A stretch of DNA of 64,000 bases from Streptomyces scopuliridis RB72 (GTDB taxonomy: Bacteria > Actinomycetota > Actinomycetes > Streptomycetales > Streptomycetaceae). The position numbers were made by a program, and so were the translations under genes. Position 1 is the stretch's first letter, and every line of letters begins with the position of its first letter. The notes beneath the pieces are model-generated. The model searched no databases. It was not told the DNA's origin and saw nothing but the letters and a program-made list of their open reading frames with translations. Shown one piece after another: positions 15,767-24,553 of this stretch. The stretch covers positions 62,001-126,000 of the forward strand of contig NZ_JOEI01000031.1 of the NCBI RefSeq assembly GCF_000718095.1, read 5' to 3'.

Positions 15767-17764
15767 ATGACGTCGACGTCAGACGGCGACCAGCGGAACG
15801 ACGACGTTTCCCGGACCACCCAGCTCCGGATTCCCTCGCATCTCCGAAGGGGCGGGAGCCGGCAGCGGCCGAAGAAGGACGTCCTGCCGAAGTACGACTA
15901 CGAGCACTACAGCCGGCTCGCCGGGCCCCTCACCAGGCCCGACCCGGCCAAGCCGTACCGGGTCCAGTACCGTTCGCTGCTCTCGCAGGAGCCGCACCGT
16001 ATCCGCGCCGCCCTTCTCCTCGGCGCCGCGCCGCTGCTCTCGCTCGGTCTCTTCGTCTGGCTGATGCAGCCGCAGCACTGGACGGAGCGTGACCCGAACC
16101 TCAAGAACGACCTGCTGCTCGTCCTCGACATCGTGATGCTCGTCTCGATCGGACTGATCGAGCTGTTCCGTACGATGAACGTCCTCTCGAACGCGCACGC
16201 GACGCTGGTGGCGCGCGACCCCATACCCGTCGTGCCCGAGGCCCATACCCGCGTGGCCTTCCTCACCTCCTTCGTACCGGGCAAGGAGCCCCTGGAGATG
16301 GTGACGAAGACGCTGGAGGCCGCCGTGAAGATCCGGCACCGCGGGCCCATGCACGTATGGCTGCTGGACGAGGGCGACGACCCCGCCGTCAAGGAGGTCT
16401 GCGCCCGCCTCGGCGTGTATCACTTCTCCCGCAAGGGCGTGGCGAAGTGGAACCAGGCCAAGGGCGCGCACCGCGCGAAGACGAAGCACGGCAACTACAA
16501 CGCCTGGCTGGACGCGCACGGCGACGACTACGAGTTCTTCGCCTCCGTCGACACCGACCACGTACCGATGCCCAACTACCTGGAGCGGATGCTCGGTTAC
16601 TTCCGCGACCCGGATGTCGGCTTCGTCATCGGCCCGCAGGTCTACGGCAACTACGACACGTTCGTCACCAAGGCCGCCGAGTCGCAGCAGTTCCTCTTCC
16701 ACGCGCTGATCCAGCGCGCGGGCAACCGCTACGGCGCGCCCATGTTCGTCGGGACGAGCAACGCCGTCCGGATCAGGGCGCTCAAGCAGATCGGCGGTCT
16801 GTACGACTCGATCACCGAGGACATGGCGACGGGCTTCGAGATGCACCGCGCCAGGAATCCGCGCACCGGCAAGAAGTGGCGCTCGGTCTACACCCCGGAC
16901 GTGCTGGCCGTGGGCGAGGGCCCGACCGCCTGGACCGACTTCTTCACCCAGCAGCTGCGCTGGTCGCGGGGGACGTACGAGACGATCCTCAAGCAGTACT
17001 GGCGCGGGTACGGCACGCTGCCGCCCGGCAAGCTCTTCAACTACACGATGATGATCATTTTCTACCCGATGTCAGCGCTCAACTGGATCCTGGCGGCGCT
17101 GAGTTGCGCGCTGTTCCTGGGGATGGGCGCCTCGGGTGTGCAGATCGACCCGGCGATCTGGATGATGCTGTACGGCAACGCCTCGGCTCTCCAGATCGGT
17201 CTCTACATCTGGAACCGCCGGCACAATGTCTCGCCGCACGAGCCCGAGGGCTCCGGCGGGCTGGCCGGTATGGCGATGTCCGCGATGTCCGCGCCGCTGT
17301 ACGCCCGTTCCCTGATGGACGCGGTCCTGCGGCGCAAGAGCAGCTTCGTGGTGACGCCCAAGGGCGACTCGTCCAGCCCAGACACGCTCTTCGGCACGTT
17401 CCGGATCCATCTCTTCTTCATCCTGATCTTCGGCGGATCGCTGGTCTCCTCCTTCTTCTTCGGGCACGACCATCCGGCGATGATCACGTGGGCGACGCTG
17501 GCCATGCTGATCACGGCGGCGCCGATCATCGCCTGGCGCTGGGGGATGCGCGAGGAGAAGAAGAAGCGACGGGGACAGTCCGGGCAGCGAGCGCAGCGGG
17601 GACAGCGGGGTGCGCACCGGGGTGGCGGCGGTGGCGGTCACGCGCGGCCGGCGGGCGAGGCGCCACCGACCGTGCCGGGGCCCACCGTTCCCGGCTCGGC
17701 GCTCCCGCAGGCGACGGCCACCGACCAGACCGTACGTATTTCCCTTGGGGGACATAAGAAATGA
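15767..17764 (+). CDS. cslA: Cellulose-synthase-like glycosyltransferase CslA
   Basis: A 665-residue GT2 membrane enzyme that polymerises a beta-glycan at hyphal tips in Streptomyces. It has two N-terminal helices, a cytosolic GT-A domain with DTD (about 262-264), the catalytic TED (about 350-352) and QLRW (about 396-399), then four or more C-terminal helices and a charged, disordered tail. These are the D,D,D,QxxRW motifs of processive synthases. ATG 15767 is chosen because GGGGGGA lies eight bases upstream; ATG 15716 would add 17 residues. The stop overlaps glxA by four bases. Identification rests on motifs plus the diagnostic glxA neighbour. Confidence 0.92.
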   Translation: MTSTSDGDQRNDDVSRTTQLRIPSHLRRGGSRQRPKKDVLPKYDYEHYSRLAGPLTRPDPAKPYRVQYRSLLSQEPHRIRAALLLGAAPLLSLGLFVWLMQPQHWTERDPNLKNDLLLVLDIVMLVSIGLIELFRTMNVLSNAHATLVARDPIPVVPEAHTRVAFLTSFVPGKEPLEMVTKTLEAAVKIRHRGPMHVWLLDEGDDPAVKEVCARLGVYHFSRKGVAKWNQAKGAHRAKTKHGNYNAWLDAHGDDYEFFASVDTDHVPMPNYLERMLGYFRDPDVGFVIGPQVYGNYDTFVTKAAESQQFLFHALIQRAGNRYGAPMFVGTSNAVRIRALKQIGGLYDSITEDMATGFEMHRARNPRTGKKWRSVYTPDVLAVGEGPTAWTDFFTQQLRWSRGTYETILKQYWRGYGTLPPGKLFNYTMMIIFYPMSALNWILAALSCALFLGMGASGVQIDPAIWMMLYGNASALQIGLYIWNRRHNVSPHEPEGSGGLAGMAMSAMSAPLYARSLMDAVLRRKSSFVVTPKGDSSSPDTLFGTFRIHLFFILIFGGSLVSSFFFGHDHPAMITWATLAMLITAAPIIAWRWGMREEKKKRRGQSGQRAQRGQRGAHRGGGGGGHARPAGEAPPTVPGPTVPGSALPQATATDQTVRISLGGHKK

Positions 17765-19713
17765 GCGCGATACCCGTCCGGCACAACCACCGCAAGAACC
17801 GCGCCCGTCGCATCGCGATAGGCGCCGCGGTGATCGTCGCGGTGGCTGGCTTCAACGGACCCGCGCTCTACCGGTTCAGCTCCGAGCAGTACCACGAGTA
17901 CAAGATCAACCGCCCCGAGTACAAGGCGGAGAACGGCCACTGGGACTTCCTCGACATACCGGCCGACTTCAAGATCAACTCGATCCACGCCTCCTTGCTG
18001 CACACCGGCAAGGTGCTGCTGATAGCGGGCTCCGGGAACAACCAGAAGAACTTCGACGCGGGCAAGTTCGAGTCGGTGCTCTGGGACCCGGAGACCAACA
18101 AGTACAAGATGATCCCGACGCCCAAGGACATGTTCTGCTCGGGGCACACCCAACTGCCCGACGGGAACCTGCTGGTGGCGGGCGGCACGAAGCGGTACGA
18201 GAAGCTCAAGGGCGATGTCACCAAGGCCGGCGGCCTGATGATCGTCCACAACGAGGACCCGGACAAGCCGATCACGCTCCCCGCCGGCACGGTCTTCACC
18301 GGCAAGGGGAACGGCAAGACGTTCGTCTCCAAGGACCCCGTCCTGGTCGAGAAGGCGACGAAGATCTTCGACAAGGAGACGGGCGCGTTCCTGCGGACCG
18401 AACCGGGTCTGGGCCGTATCTACGTCGAGGCGCGCGAGTCCGGCAAGAAGTACGAGACCGGCACCGAGGACAACTACCGGGTGCACGGCATGAAGGGCTC
18501 CGACGCCCGCAATGTCTACGGCATCGCGCAGAAGCTCGCGCTCGACAAGAAGGACTTCCAGGGCATCAGGGAGGCCTTCGAGTTCGATCCGGTCGCGGAG
18601 AAGTACATCAAGGTCGACCCGATGAACGAGGCCCGCTGGTACCCGACGCTGACCACGCTCAAGGACGGCAAGGTCCTGGCGATGTCGGGCCTGGACGAGA
18701 TCGGCCAGATCGTCCCGGGCAAGGACGAGATCTACGACCCGAAGACCAGGAGCTGGGAGTACACCGGGATCATCAGGAAGTTCCCCACCTACCCGGCGGT
18801 CTTCCTGATGGACAACGGCAAGCTCTTCTACAGCGGCTCCAACGCGGGTTACGGGCCGGCCGATGTCGGCCGCGACCCGGGGATCTGGGATCTGGAGACG
18901 AACAAGTTCGACAAGATCCCGGGGCTGAGCGACCCGGATCAGATGGAGACCTCGGCGACGGTCATGCTGCCGCCCGCGCAGGACCAGAAGTTCATGGTCA
19001 TCGGCGGCGGCGGGGTCGGTGAGTCCGACAAGTCCAGCGACAAGTCCCGGCTGGTCGATCTGAAGGACCCCGACCCCCGCTTCACGGACGGCCCGACGCT
19101 GGAGAAGGGCACCCGCTACCCGAGCGCCTCGCTGCTGCCCGACGACAGTGTGCTGGTCACCGGCGGCTCGGAGGACTACCGGGGGCGCGGCGGCTCGGAC
19201 GTCCTCCAGGCCAGGATGTACGACCCGAAGTCGTCCACGTACAAGCGGGTGGCCGACCCGGCGGTGGGCCGCAACTACCACTCGGGCTCGGTACTGCTGC
19301 CCGACGGCCGCGTCATGATCTTCGGCTCGGACTCGCTCTACGCCGACAAGGCCAACACCAAGCCGGGCGTCTTCGAGCAGCGGATCGAGATCTACACCCC
19401 GCCGTACCTCTTCCGCGACTCACGCCCCACGCTGTCGGGCGGCCCCAAGAGCGTCGAGCGCGGCGGCACGGCGGCCTTCAGGACGAAGGACCCGGCGTCG
19501 CTCAAGACGGCGAAACTGATGCGCCCGAGCGCGGTCACACATGTCACCGACGTCGAACAGCGGTCGGTGGCACTGGACATGACGAAGACGGCGGACGGCA
19601 TCGAGGTCACGATCCCGAAGAACAGCGCGCTGGTCCCGCCGGGCCGGTACATGCTGTTCGTCACGGACGAGGAGGGAACGCCCTCGGAGGGCGTGTGGGT
19701 GGACATCCCGTAG
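17761..19713 (+). CDS. glxA: Galactose-oxidase-like copper radical oxidase GlxA
   Basis: A 650-residue protein with a single N-terminal membrane anchor (about residues 18-38), placing the enzyme outside the membrane. The Kelch-type propeller and C-terminal domain match GlxA. Likely copper and cofactor residues are Cys126 (DMFCSGHTQL), Trp293-Tyr294 (ARWYPTL), Tyr506-His507 (RNYHSGS) and His594 (SAVTHVTDVEQ), by analogy with the Cys-Tyr radical oxidases. GlxA oxidises the CslA-made glycan and is needed for its deposition and for normal development. It is translationally coupled to cslA through an ATGA overlap. Confidence 0.92.
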   Translation: MSAIPVRHNHRKNRARRIAIGAAVIVAVAGFNGPALYRFSSEQYHEYKINRPEYKAENGHWDFLDIPADFKINSIHASLLHTGKVLLIAGSGNNQKNFDAGKFESVLWDPETNKYKMIPTPKDMFCSGHTQLPDGNLLVAGGTKRYEKLKGDVTKAGGLMIVHNEDPDKPITLPAGTVFTGKGNGKTFVSKDPVLVEKATKIFDKETGAFLRTEPGLGRIYVEARESGKKYETGTEDNYRVHGMKGSDARNVYGIAQKLALDKKDFQGIREAFEFDPVAEKYIKVDPMNEARWYPTLTTLKDGKVLAMSGLDEIGQIVPGKDEIYDPKTRSWEYTGIIRKFPTYPAVFLMDNGKLFYSGSNAGYGPADVGRDPGIWDLETNKFDKIPGLSDPDQMETSATVMLPPAQDQKFMVIGGGGVGESDKSSDKSRLVDLKDPDPRFTDGPTLEKGTRYPSASLLPDDSVLVTGGSEDYRGRGGSDVLQARMYDPKSSTYKRVADPAVGRNYHSGSVLLPDGRVMIFGSDSLYADKANTKPGVFEQRIEIYTPPYLFRDSRPTLSGGPKSVERGGTAAFRTKDPASLKTAKLMRPSAVTHVTDVEQRSVALDMTKTADGIEVTIPKNSALVPPGRYMLFVTDEEGTPSEGVWVDIP

Positions 19714-19759
19714 GGGCGGTTGGCGACTCCCACGACGCGCAAGGTGTCGCGCGGGAGGG

Positions 19760-19830
19760 GTAGTCGGGGTGGGCCGGAGCGTGTGATGGCGGCCCACACG
19801 CCATCAAGCCTTCCGGGCCACCCCGACTAC
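19760..19830. terminator. Nested hairpin between glxA and GH6 gene
   Basis: GTAGTCGGGGTGG (19760-19772) pairs with 19818-19830; the loop contains a second hairpin (GATGGC/GCCATC). It overlaps the stop of the convergent GH6 gene, so it can end both transcripts. Confidence 0.7.
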
Positions 19831-20873
19831 CCCCCGCCGTCGCGCGCCAAGTCCAAGGCGTAGGCCGGGTACCAGTCCCCCGCCTTCGGGCCGCCCTTGC
19901 AGTCGCCGTCCGACTCCCCCGGGCGCTTGATCCAGAGGTACGCCTTGACCAGTGGGTCGCCGGTCTTCGTGGTCGGTTGTTCGCCCAGCGCCCGGCCCGG
20001 CGGGTTGCACCAGTTCTCACTCGGGTCGCCCTGGGTGTATGGGCCGTTGCCGTTGCGGCTGGTGTCGATCACGAAGGGCTTGTCACCGACCTTCGCGGAG
20101 AGTCGCCTGCCGAAGTCCTTGCTCGCCGCCGTCGGGTAGAAGTTGGAGACATTGACCGAGAAGCCGTCCGCCTCGGCGATGCCCGCCCGTTGGAGCGGTT
20201 CGAAGAGCGCGTCGGGCGTCTGCCAGCCGGCGTTGCCCGCGTCCAGATAGACCGAGGTCGCCGGCTGCTGCTTGAGCCGCTGGATGGCGCCCTTGAGCAG
20301 GTCGTACCGCTCCTCGTGGAACTCGCCGGGGGTGCAGCCGTCCACCAGGTGCAGTACGGCGTCCGGCTCCAGGATCACGGTCGCGCGGCGGTCGCCGATG
20401 CCCTTCGCGACCTGGTCGACCCATGCGCGGTACGCGTTGCCGTCCGAGGCGCCGCCCTTGGAGAACTGGCCGCAGTCGCGGTGCGGGATGTTGTAGAGGA
20501 CGAGCAGCGCGTCGCGGTCGGCCTTCGTCGCCGCTTCCGTGAAGCCCTTGGTCTGTGCCTCAGGGGTGTCGGGGCCGATCCACTCGGCGACCGGCTGTTC
20601 GGCGATCTTCCGGATCAGCGCGGCGTTCCCGGTGTCACCCGCGCTGTCGTACGCGGCGACTTGGCGCGCCGCCCTGCCGTCGGGGTTGACCCAGTACGGC
20701 GCGTCCGCCTTGGGCCGCTGGCCGATCGGCGCCGGCTTCGTACCGCCATCGCCGCCACCGTCGCCGTCGGACGAACAGCCCGCGAGCAGCAGCACCGCCC
20801 CCGCCGCCGCCACACCGGCCCGTACGCGTCCGGCCCCGGCACCACGGCCGCGACCGGTATAACTGCCGTACAT
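19827..20873 (-). CDS. GH6-family glucanase, lipoprotein (CslZ-like)
   Basis: A 348-residue protein with a lipoprotein signal (VLLLAGC), a Gly/Asp linker, then a glycoside hydrolase 6 domain. Visible GH6 features are LVLYNIPHRDCGQFSKGG, VILEPDAVLHL (proton donor Asp region), SVYLDAGNAGW and VNVSNFY, ending with YLWIKRPGESDGDC. GH6 enzymes cleave beta-1,4-glucan by inversion. A GH6 endoglucanase-type gene beside cslA-glxA is typical of streptomycetes (CslZ), and it probably trims or remodels the CslA product. It is convergent with glxA. Confidence 0.85.
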   Translation of the reverse strand: MYGSYTGRGRGAGAGRVRAGVAAAGAVLLLAGCSSDGDGGGDGGTKPAPIGQRPKADAPYWVNPDGRAARQVAAYDSAGDTGNAALIRKIAEQPVAEWIGPDTPEAQTKGFTEAATKADRDALLVLYNIPHRDCGQFSKGGASDGNAYRAWVDQVAKGIGDRRATVILEPDAVLHLVDGCTPGEFHEERYDLLKGAIQRLKQQPATSVYLDAGNAGWQTPDALFEPLQRAGIAEADGFSVNVSNFYPTAASKDFGRRLSAKVGDKPFVIDTSRNGNGPYTQGDPSENWCNPPGRALGEQPTTKTGDPLVKAYLWIKRPGESDGDCKGGPKAGDWYPAYALDLARDGGG

Positions 20874-20944
20874 TCACTCCCCCTTGGTGCACCGTCACTG
20901 TGTCCGGGGCCCGGGGCCGCCCTCCCCCGGCCGCCCCGACCGAG

Positions 20945-20988
20945 CCGGCCCGGTCGTCGCCAATCCTGGCATACCGGCCCCGGGCCGG
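20945..20988 (-). terminator. GC-rich inverted repeat between sortase and GH6 genes
   Basis: CCGGCCCGG (20945-20953) is complementary to CCGGGCCGG (20980-20988). It lies after the sortase stop and before the GH6 start, both on the minus strand, so it may separate the two units. There is no T-run. Confidence 0.4.
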
Positions 20989-21001
20989 GCCGGAATGCCC
21001 G

Positions 21002-21682
21002 TCAGCTGTCGCGCGGCTCGGTCACTCCCGTGAGATACGCCGAGACCACCACATTCGCCGTGTAGGCGCCTGCCTTGCGGTCGAAATTCCCGCCACAGGT
21101 GATCAGCCGCAGCTCGGCGCGGGACTTCCTGTGCGGCCCATAGACCTTGTTCGCGTCGAAGCGGTCCCTGCCGAAGACCCGCACATCATCGATGGTGAAC
21201 TCGGCGATCTTCCCGTCCGCCCTGGTCACCCGGATCTTCGCGCCGGGCCGGGCCGCGCTCAGCCCGTGGAACACGGCCGGTTTCGTCTCGGTGTCGGCAT
21301 GGCCGACGAAGAGCGCGGCGCCCTCAGCGCCCGGCTGGACCCCGCCGCCGTACCAGCCGACCGCGCGCGGTGTCGCGTACGGCGGCGGGTCGATCGCTCC
21401 GGTGTCATCGAGCCCGCGGGCCACGACCGGCGCGTCGATCCCTATCGTCGGCACCTCCACCCGCCGCGGCTCCGCGGGCTCCAGCGGGGTACGGGCCGGT
21501 GGCAGCGCCACCCTCAGCGGGCGGCCGACCGCCGCCACATCGCCGGTGGTGAGCGCCGCGGACCGCCCGCCGGGTCCTTCACCGAGGTCGCGGCCCCAGA
21601 GCCAGAGCCCCAGCAGCAGGACGGCCCAGGTCACTCCGGCCAGCAGTCTGCCGATGCCCGGGGTCGCGCTCCGGCCGGACAT
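21002..21682 (-). CDS. Class F-type sortase
   Basis: A 226-residue protein with one N-terminal membrane helix (about 12-30) and an extracellular sortase domain. The catalytic residues are visible: His128 (FVGHADT), Cys196 (RLITCGGNFD) and Arg202 downstream. The short linker and TCGG motif fit actinobacterial class F sortases, which attach proteins to peptidoglycan through a sorting signal. It starts one base after the stop of the upstream exported-protein gene, so they form an operon. An LARTG-bearing surface protein lies 1.6 kb away and is a possible substrate. Confidence 0.85.
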   Translation of the reverse strand: MSGRSATPGIGRLLAGVTWAVLLLGLWLWGRDLGEGPGGRSAALTTGDVAAVGRPLRVALPPARTPLEPAEPRRVEVPTIGIDAPVVARGLDDTGAIDPPPYATPRAVGWYGGGVQPGAEGAALFVGHADTETKPAVFHGLSAARPGAKIRVTRADGKIAEFTIDDVRVFGRDRFDANKVYGPHRKSRAELRLITCGGNFDRKAGAYTANVVVSAYLTGVTEPRDS

Positions 21683-21683
21683 A

Positions 21684-22280
21684 TCAGTCCGAGTCCCGCT
21701 CGGAGCGGCGCGACCGCCGAGCGCTCCTGAGCGCCACGGCGACCGCGGCGACGCCCGCCAGGACCAGGCCGATCACCGCGTGCGGCGTCCCGGGACCGGT
21801 CGACTCCGCGTCCGCCCGGGTGTTCGTACGTACGTCACGTACGTCACCCACGTCCGCGGCCAGGGGCGCCGCGCCACCGCCGCCCGCCCGGACCGGTGCG
21901 ACGGGACTGGCGTGGTGATCGGGCCGGTCGGTCCTGGCGTGGGCGACGACATCGAAGCTGCCCGCGCCCGCGTGACCATGGCCGTCACAGCGCACGTCGA
22001 TCTCGTATCTGCCCGCCTTGACGGAGGGTCCGATCAGCGCGCTGCCGGTGCCGTCCTTCAGCTCCGCCTCGGCGACGAAGATCCGCGACGCGGCGGCGCC
22101 CGAACCACTCGCGCACCCCTCGGCCCTGATCTCGATCTCTCCGCCCGGGGCGACGGCGGACGGGGTGACCGTGACCCGTACGGAGTCATGGGCGTGCGCG
22201 GCGGCGGCGCCGAGAACGGGCGCGGCCACCAGTACGGCGACCGCCCCCGAAGCACGGAGAGCGAGCAACCTTGAACGCAT
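21684..22280 (-). CDS. Exported protein with C-terminal membrane anchor, sortase operon partner
   Basis: A 198-residue protein that I do not recognise by name. It has a Sec signal peptide ending AAAAHAHD, an Ig-like or CHRD-like beta domain (VRVTVTPSAVAPGGEIEIRAEGC with two cysteine-bearing strands), a His/Gly-rich linker and a C-terminal hydrophobic helix followed by Arg-rich residues. That tail resembles a cell-wall sorting tail, but no LPXTG-like pentapeptide precedes it (nearest is STGPGTP). ATG 22280 has AGGAGG eight bases upstream. Coupled to the class F sortase gene, it may be its substrate or a membrane partner. Confidence 0.75.
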   Translation of the reverse strand: MRSRLLALRASGAVAVLVAAPVLGAAAAHAHDSVRVTVTPSAVAPGGEIEIRAEGCASGSGAAASRIFVAEAELKDGTGSALIGPSVKAGRYEIDVRCDGHGHAGAGSFDVVAHARTDRPDHHASPVAPVRAGGGGAAPLAADVGDVRDVRTNTRADAESTGPGTPHAVIGLVLAGVAAVAVALRSARRSRRSERDSD

Positions 22281-22373
22281 CGTGAACCTCCTGGTACACG
22301 ACAGACTCACGCGCGCCGCGGGTTTTCGCATCCGCAGCGCGCGGTCACTCGCTCATACGCCGCACGGACCCAC

Positions 22374-23153
22374 TCAGACGCGGTCGATCAGATCGGCGAT
22401 CGAGTCGACGATCTTCGACGGACGGAACGGATAGCGGTCGACATCGCCGGGGGTCGTCACACCGGTCAGCACGAGGAAGGTCTCCATCCCGGCCTCCAGA
22501 CCGGCCAGCACATCGGTGTCCATCCGGTCACCGATCATGGCGCTGGTCTCGGAGTGCGCGCCGATGGCGTTGAGCCCGGTCCGCATCATCAGGGGGTTGG
22601 GCTTGCCCGCGAAGTACGGTGCCTTGCCGGTGGCCTTGGTGATCAGCGCGGCGACGGCGCCGGTCGCCGGCAGCGGGCCCTCGGTCGAGGGGCCTGTCTC
22701 GTCGGGGTTGGTGCAGATGAACCGCGCTCCGCCGTTGATCAGCCGGATCGCCCGGGTCAGCGCCTCGAAGCTGTACGTACGGGTCTCGCCGAGCACCACA
22801 TAGTCCGGCTCATGGTCGGTGAGGATATAGCCGATGTCGTGCAGGGCCGTCGTCATCCCGGCCTCGCCGATGACATACGCCGTACCGCCGGGCCGCTGGT
22901 CCTCCAGGAACTTGGCGGTGGCGAGCGCCGAGGTCCAGATGTTGTCCACGGGCACATCGAGACCCATCCGGGCCAGCCGGGCCTGGAGATCGCGCGGGGT
23001 GTAGATGGAGTTGTTGGTGAGGACGAGGAACGGCTTGCCCGACTCCCGCAGTCGCTTGATGAATTCGGCGGCGCCGGGGATCGGGACCCCCTCATGGATG
23101 AGGACGCCGTCCATGTCGGTGAGCCAGGACTCGATCGGCTTGCGCTCTGCCAC
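22374..23153 (-). CDS. HAD-IIA family phosphatase (NagD-like)
   Basis: A 259-residue cytosolic enzyme. HAD motifs: WLTDMDGVL (nucleophile Asp13, Asp15), motif II LVLTNNS, motif III Lys in AGKPNPLM and motif IV MIGDRMDTDVLAG. The cap is of the IIA type, as in NagD nucleotide phosphatases and p-nitrophenyl phosphatases. NagD acts on nucleoside monophosphates in E. coli; the substrate here is unknown. Despite the name, no nag gene is adjacent. It is preceded by about 150 non-coding bases. Confidence 0.85.
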   Translation of the reverse strand: MAERKPIESWLTDMDGVLIHEGVPIPGAAEFIKRLRESGKPFLVLTNNSIYTPRDLQARLARMGLDVPVDNIWTSALATAKFLEDQRPGGTAYVIGEAGMTTALHDIGYILTDHEPDYVVLGETRTYSFEALTRAIRLINGGARFICTNPDETGPSTEGPLPATGAVAALITKATGKAPYFAGKPNPLMMRTGLNAIGAHSETSAMIGDRMDTDVLAGLEAGMETFLVLTGVTTPGDVDRYPFRPSKIVDSIADLIDRV

Positions 23154-23308
23154 TGGACTGTTCTCCGCTCTGCGGTGGCCAATAATGCACGGTCCGACAC
23201 GCCCAGCCTAACCAGGGCGTGCGATGGACAGCACAGGGTCCCGTCCACCGCGCGAGCAAGAGGGAAGGAGGCCGGCCGGGCAGGTCGTCGTGAGCCGGGC
23301 CCGGCCGG

Positions 23309-24403
23309 TCAGGGGCGCCCGGTCCGCAACCGCCGTACGCCGACGACCAGCACGACTCCGGCCGCGAGCAGGGCCACGGCGGCGGCGATCCGGCCGATGA
23401 GGTCGCCGCCGAGATCGCCGCCGGTTCCGGTGCGGGCGAGTTCGGACTCGGGGGGTTCGTAGACGCCGGGGGTGGCGGTGGGCGGGGGTGTGGCGGCGGG
23501 CATGGGGGGCACGGCTATGCCGGAGTCCGGGTCCGGGTCCGCGTCCGGGTCCGGGGTCCGGGCCGGGTCAGTGCTCGCTTCCGTGTGCGCCTCCGCCCTC
23601 TTCTCCCTGTCCTCCTTGTCACCGCCCTCCTTGTCGCGGCTACCCTTCTTGTCCCCGTTCGCCCCGCCCCCGCCGACGGCGAAGTCGTACGCGTTGGACT
23701 GCCCCACCCAGTCACCGTCACCACCCCGGCGCTGCACGGTCGCGGCGCTCATCACGACCCTGTTCGGGCGCGCGTCCGCGGTGAAGGCGAGCCGCGCGCT
23801 GACGGTCACGGTCCGGCCTCCGGGGACGACGAAGCCCGGGAAGCCGTCGTCGAGCACGCCGACGATCTCGTCCTCGTCGGTCTTCGCCAGCGACAGCGTG
23901 CGCCACCGCCCTCCGTCGCCGGACGTCGCCGGCCTGATCTGGAGCGTGACCTGGGAGACGGCGAGTGTCCGGTCCCGGTCGGCGAGGACGACCACGGGAT
24001 GGATGTGCCGGCAGTCCGCGTCCGTGGTGTTGGTCAGATCCAGAAACCAGGCCCCGGGGCCGCCGCCGGGCCGGAAACCGGCGGGCCCGCCATGGATACG
24101 CGCCTCGATCGGGAAGTCACGACCGGAGACATCGCCACAGCTCGGCTCACGCGTCCCCTCACGCGCGCCTTCACGCGCGCCTTCACGCGCCGACTCACGC
24201 GCACCGGCCGAGGCCGCCTGGACAGCCGTCACCTGCGCCGCCCGCGCTTCCGGTGTGAGCGCGGGCAGCAGAGGCACGGCTGTCGGCGCGATCGCGGTGG
24301 CGGCGGTGACGCCGAAGGTGAGGGCGCGGCGCAGTCGAACGGCTCGGGCGAGGCGGTCGGATCGCGAGGAAAACGAGGGTCGCATGGGTCGCATGAGTCG
24401 CAC
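23309..24403 (-). CDS. Cell-wall-anchored surface protein with LARTG sorting signal
   Basis: A 364-residue exported protein. An N-terminal signal (Arg-rich, then hydrophobic up to ARA-A) is followed by a short Ala-Arg-Glu-Gly tandem repeat (about 68-85), a beta-rich domain (about 90-260; FLDLTNTTDADC, VTVSARLAFT), a charged Lys/Asp/Glu linker and a Pro-rich stretch. The C-terminus is a sortase signal: LARTG at about residues 322-326, a hydrophobic helix and RRLRTGRP. LAXTG is the motif known for class E sortases; the neighbouring sortase looks class F. ATGs at 24394 and 24385 are alternative starts. Confidence 0.72.
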   Translation of the reverse strand: MRLMRPMRPSFSSRSDRLARAVRLRRALTFGVTAATAIAPTAVPLLPALTPEARAAQVTAVQAASAGARESAREGAREGAREGTREPSCGDVSGRDFPIEARIHGGPAGFRPGGGPGAWFLDLTNTTDADCRHIHPVVVLADRDRTLAVSQVTLQIRPATSGDGGRWRTLSLAKTDEDEIVGVLDDGFPGFVVPGGRTVTVSARLAFTADARPNRVVMSAATVQRRGGDGDWVGQSNAYDFAVGGGGANGDKKGSRDKEGGDKEDREKRAEAHTEASTDPARTPDPDADPDPDSGIAVPPMPAATPPPTATPGVYEPPESELARTGTGGDLGGDLIGRIAAAVALLAAGVVLVVGVRRLRTGRP

Positions 24404-24553
24404 GGCCTTTGCTGATCGCGTGACGGTCGGGGCAGCTGCCTGGCCGGCCGGTCGGCCGCCACGGGGCCCGCATCCCTGACGCTGTCATGTGCCGGAGGCC
24501 CGGCCCGAGCGCTGTACCCCCAAATGGCTGACTCATCGGACAAATAGACTCGA

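Noticed and set aside
15475..15780. Small gene upstream of cslA
   Set aside because: Short open frames exist on both strands but lack ribosome-binding sites, codon bias and recognisable motifs.
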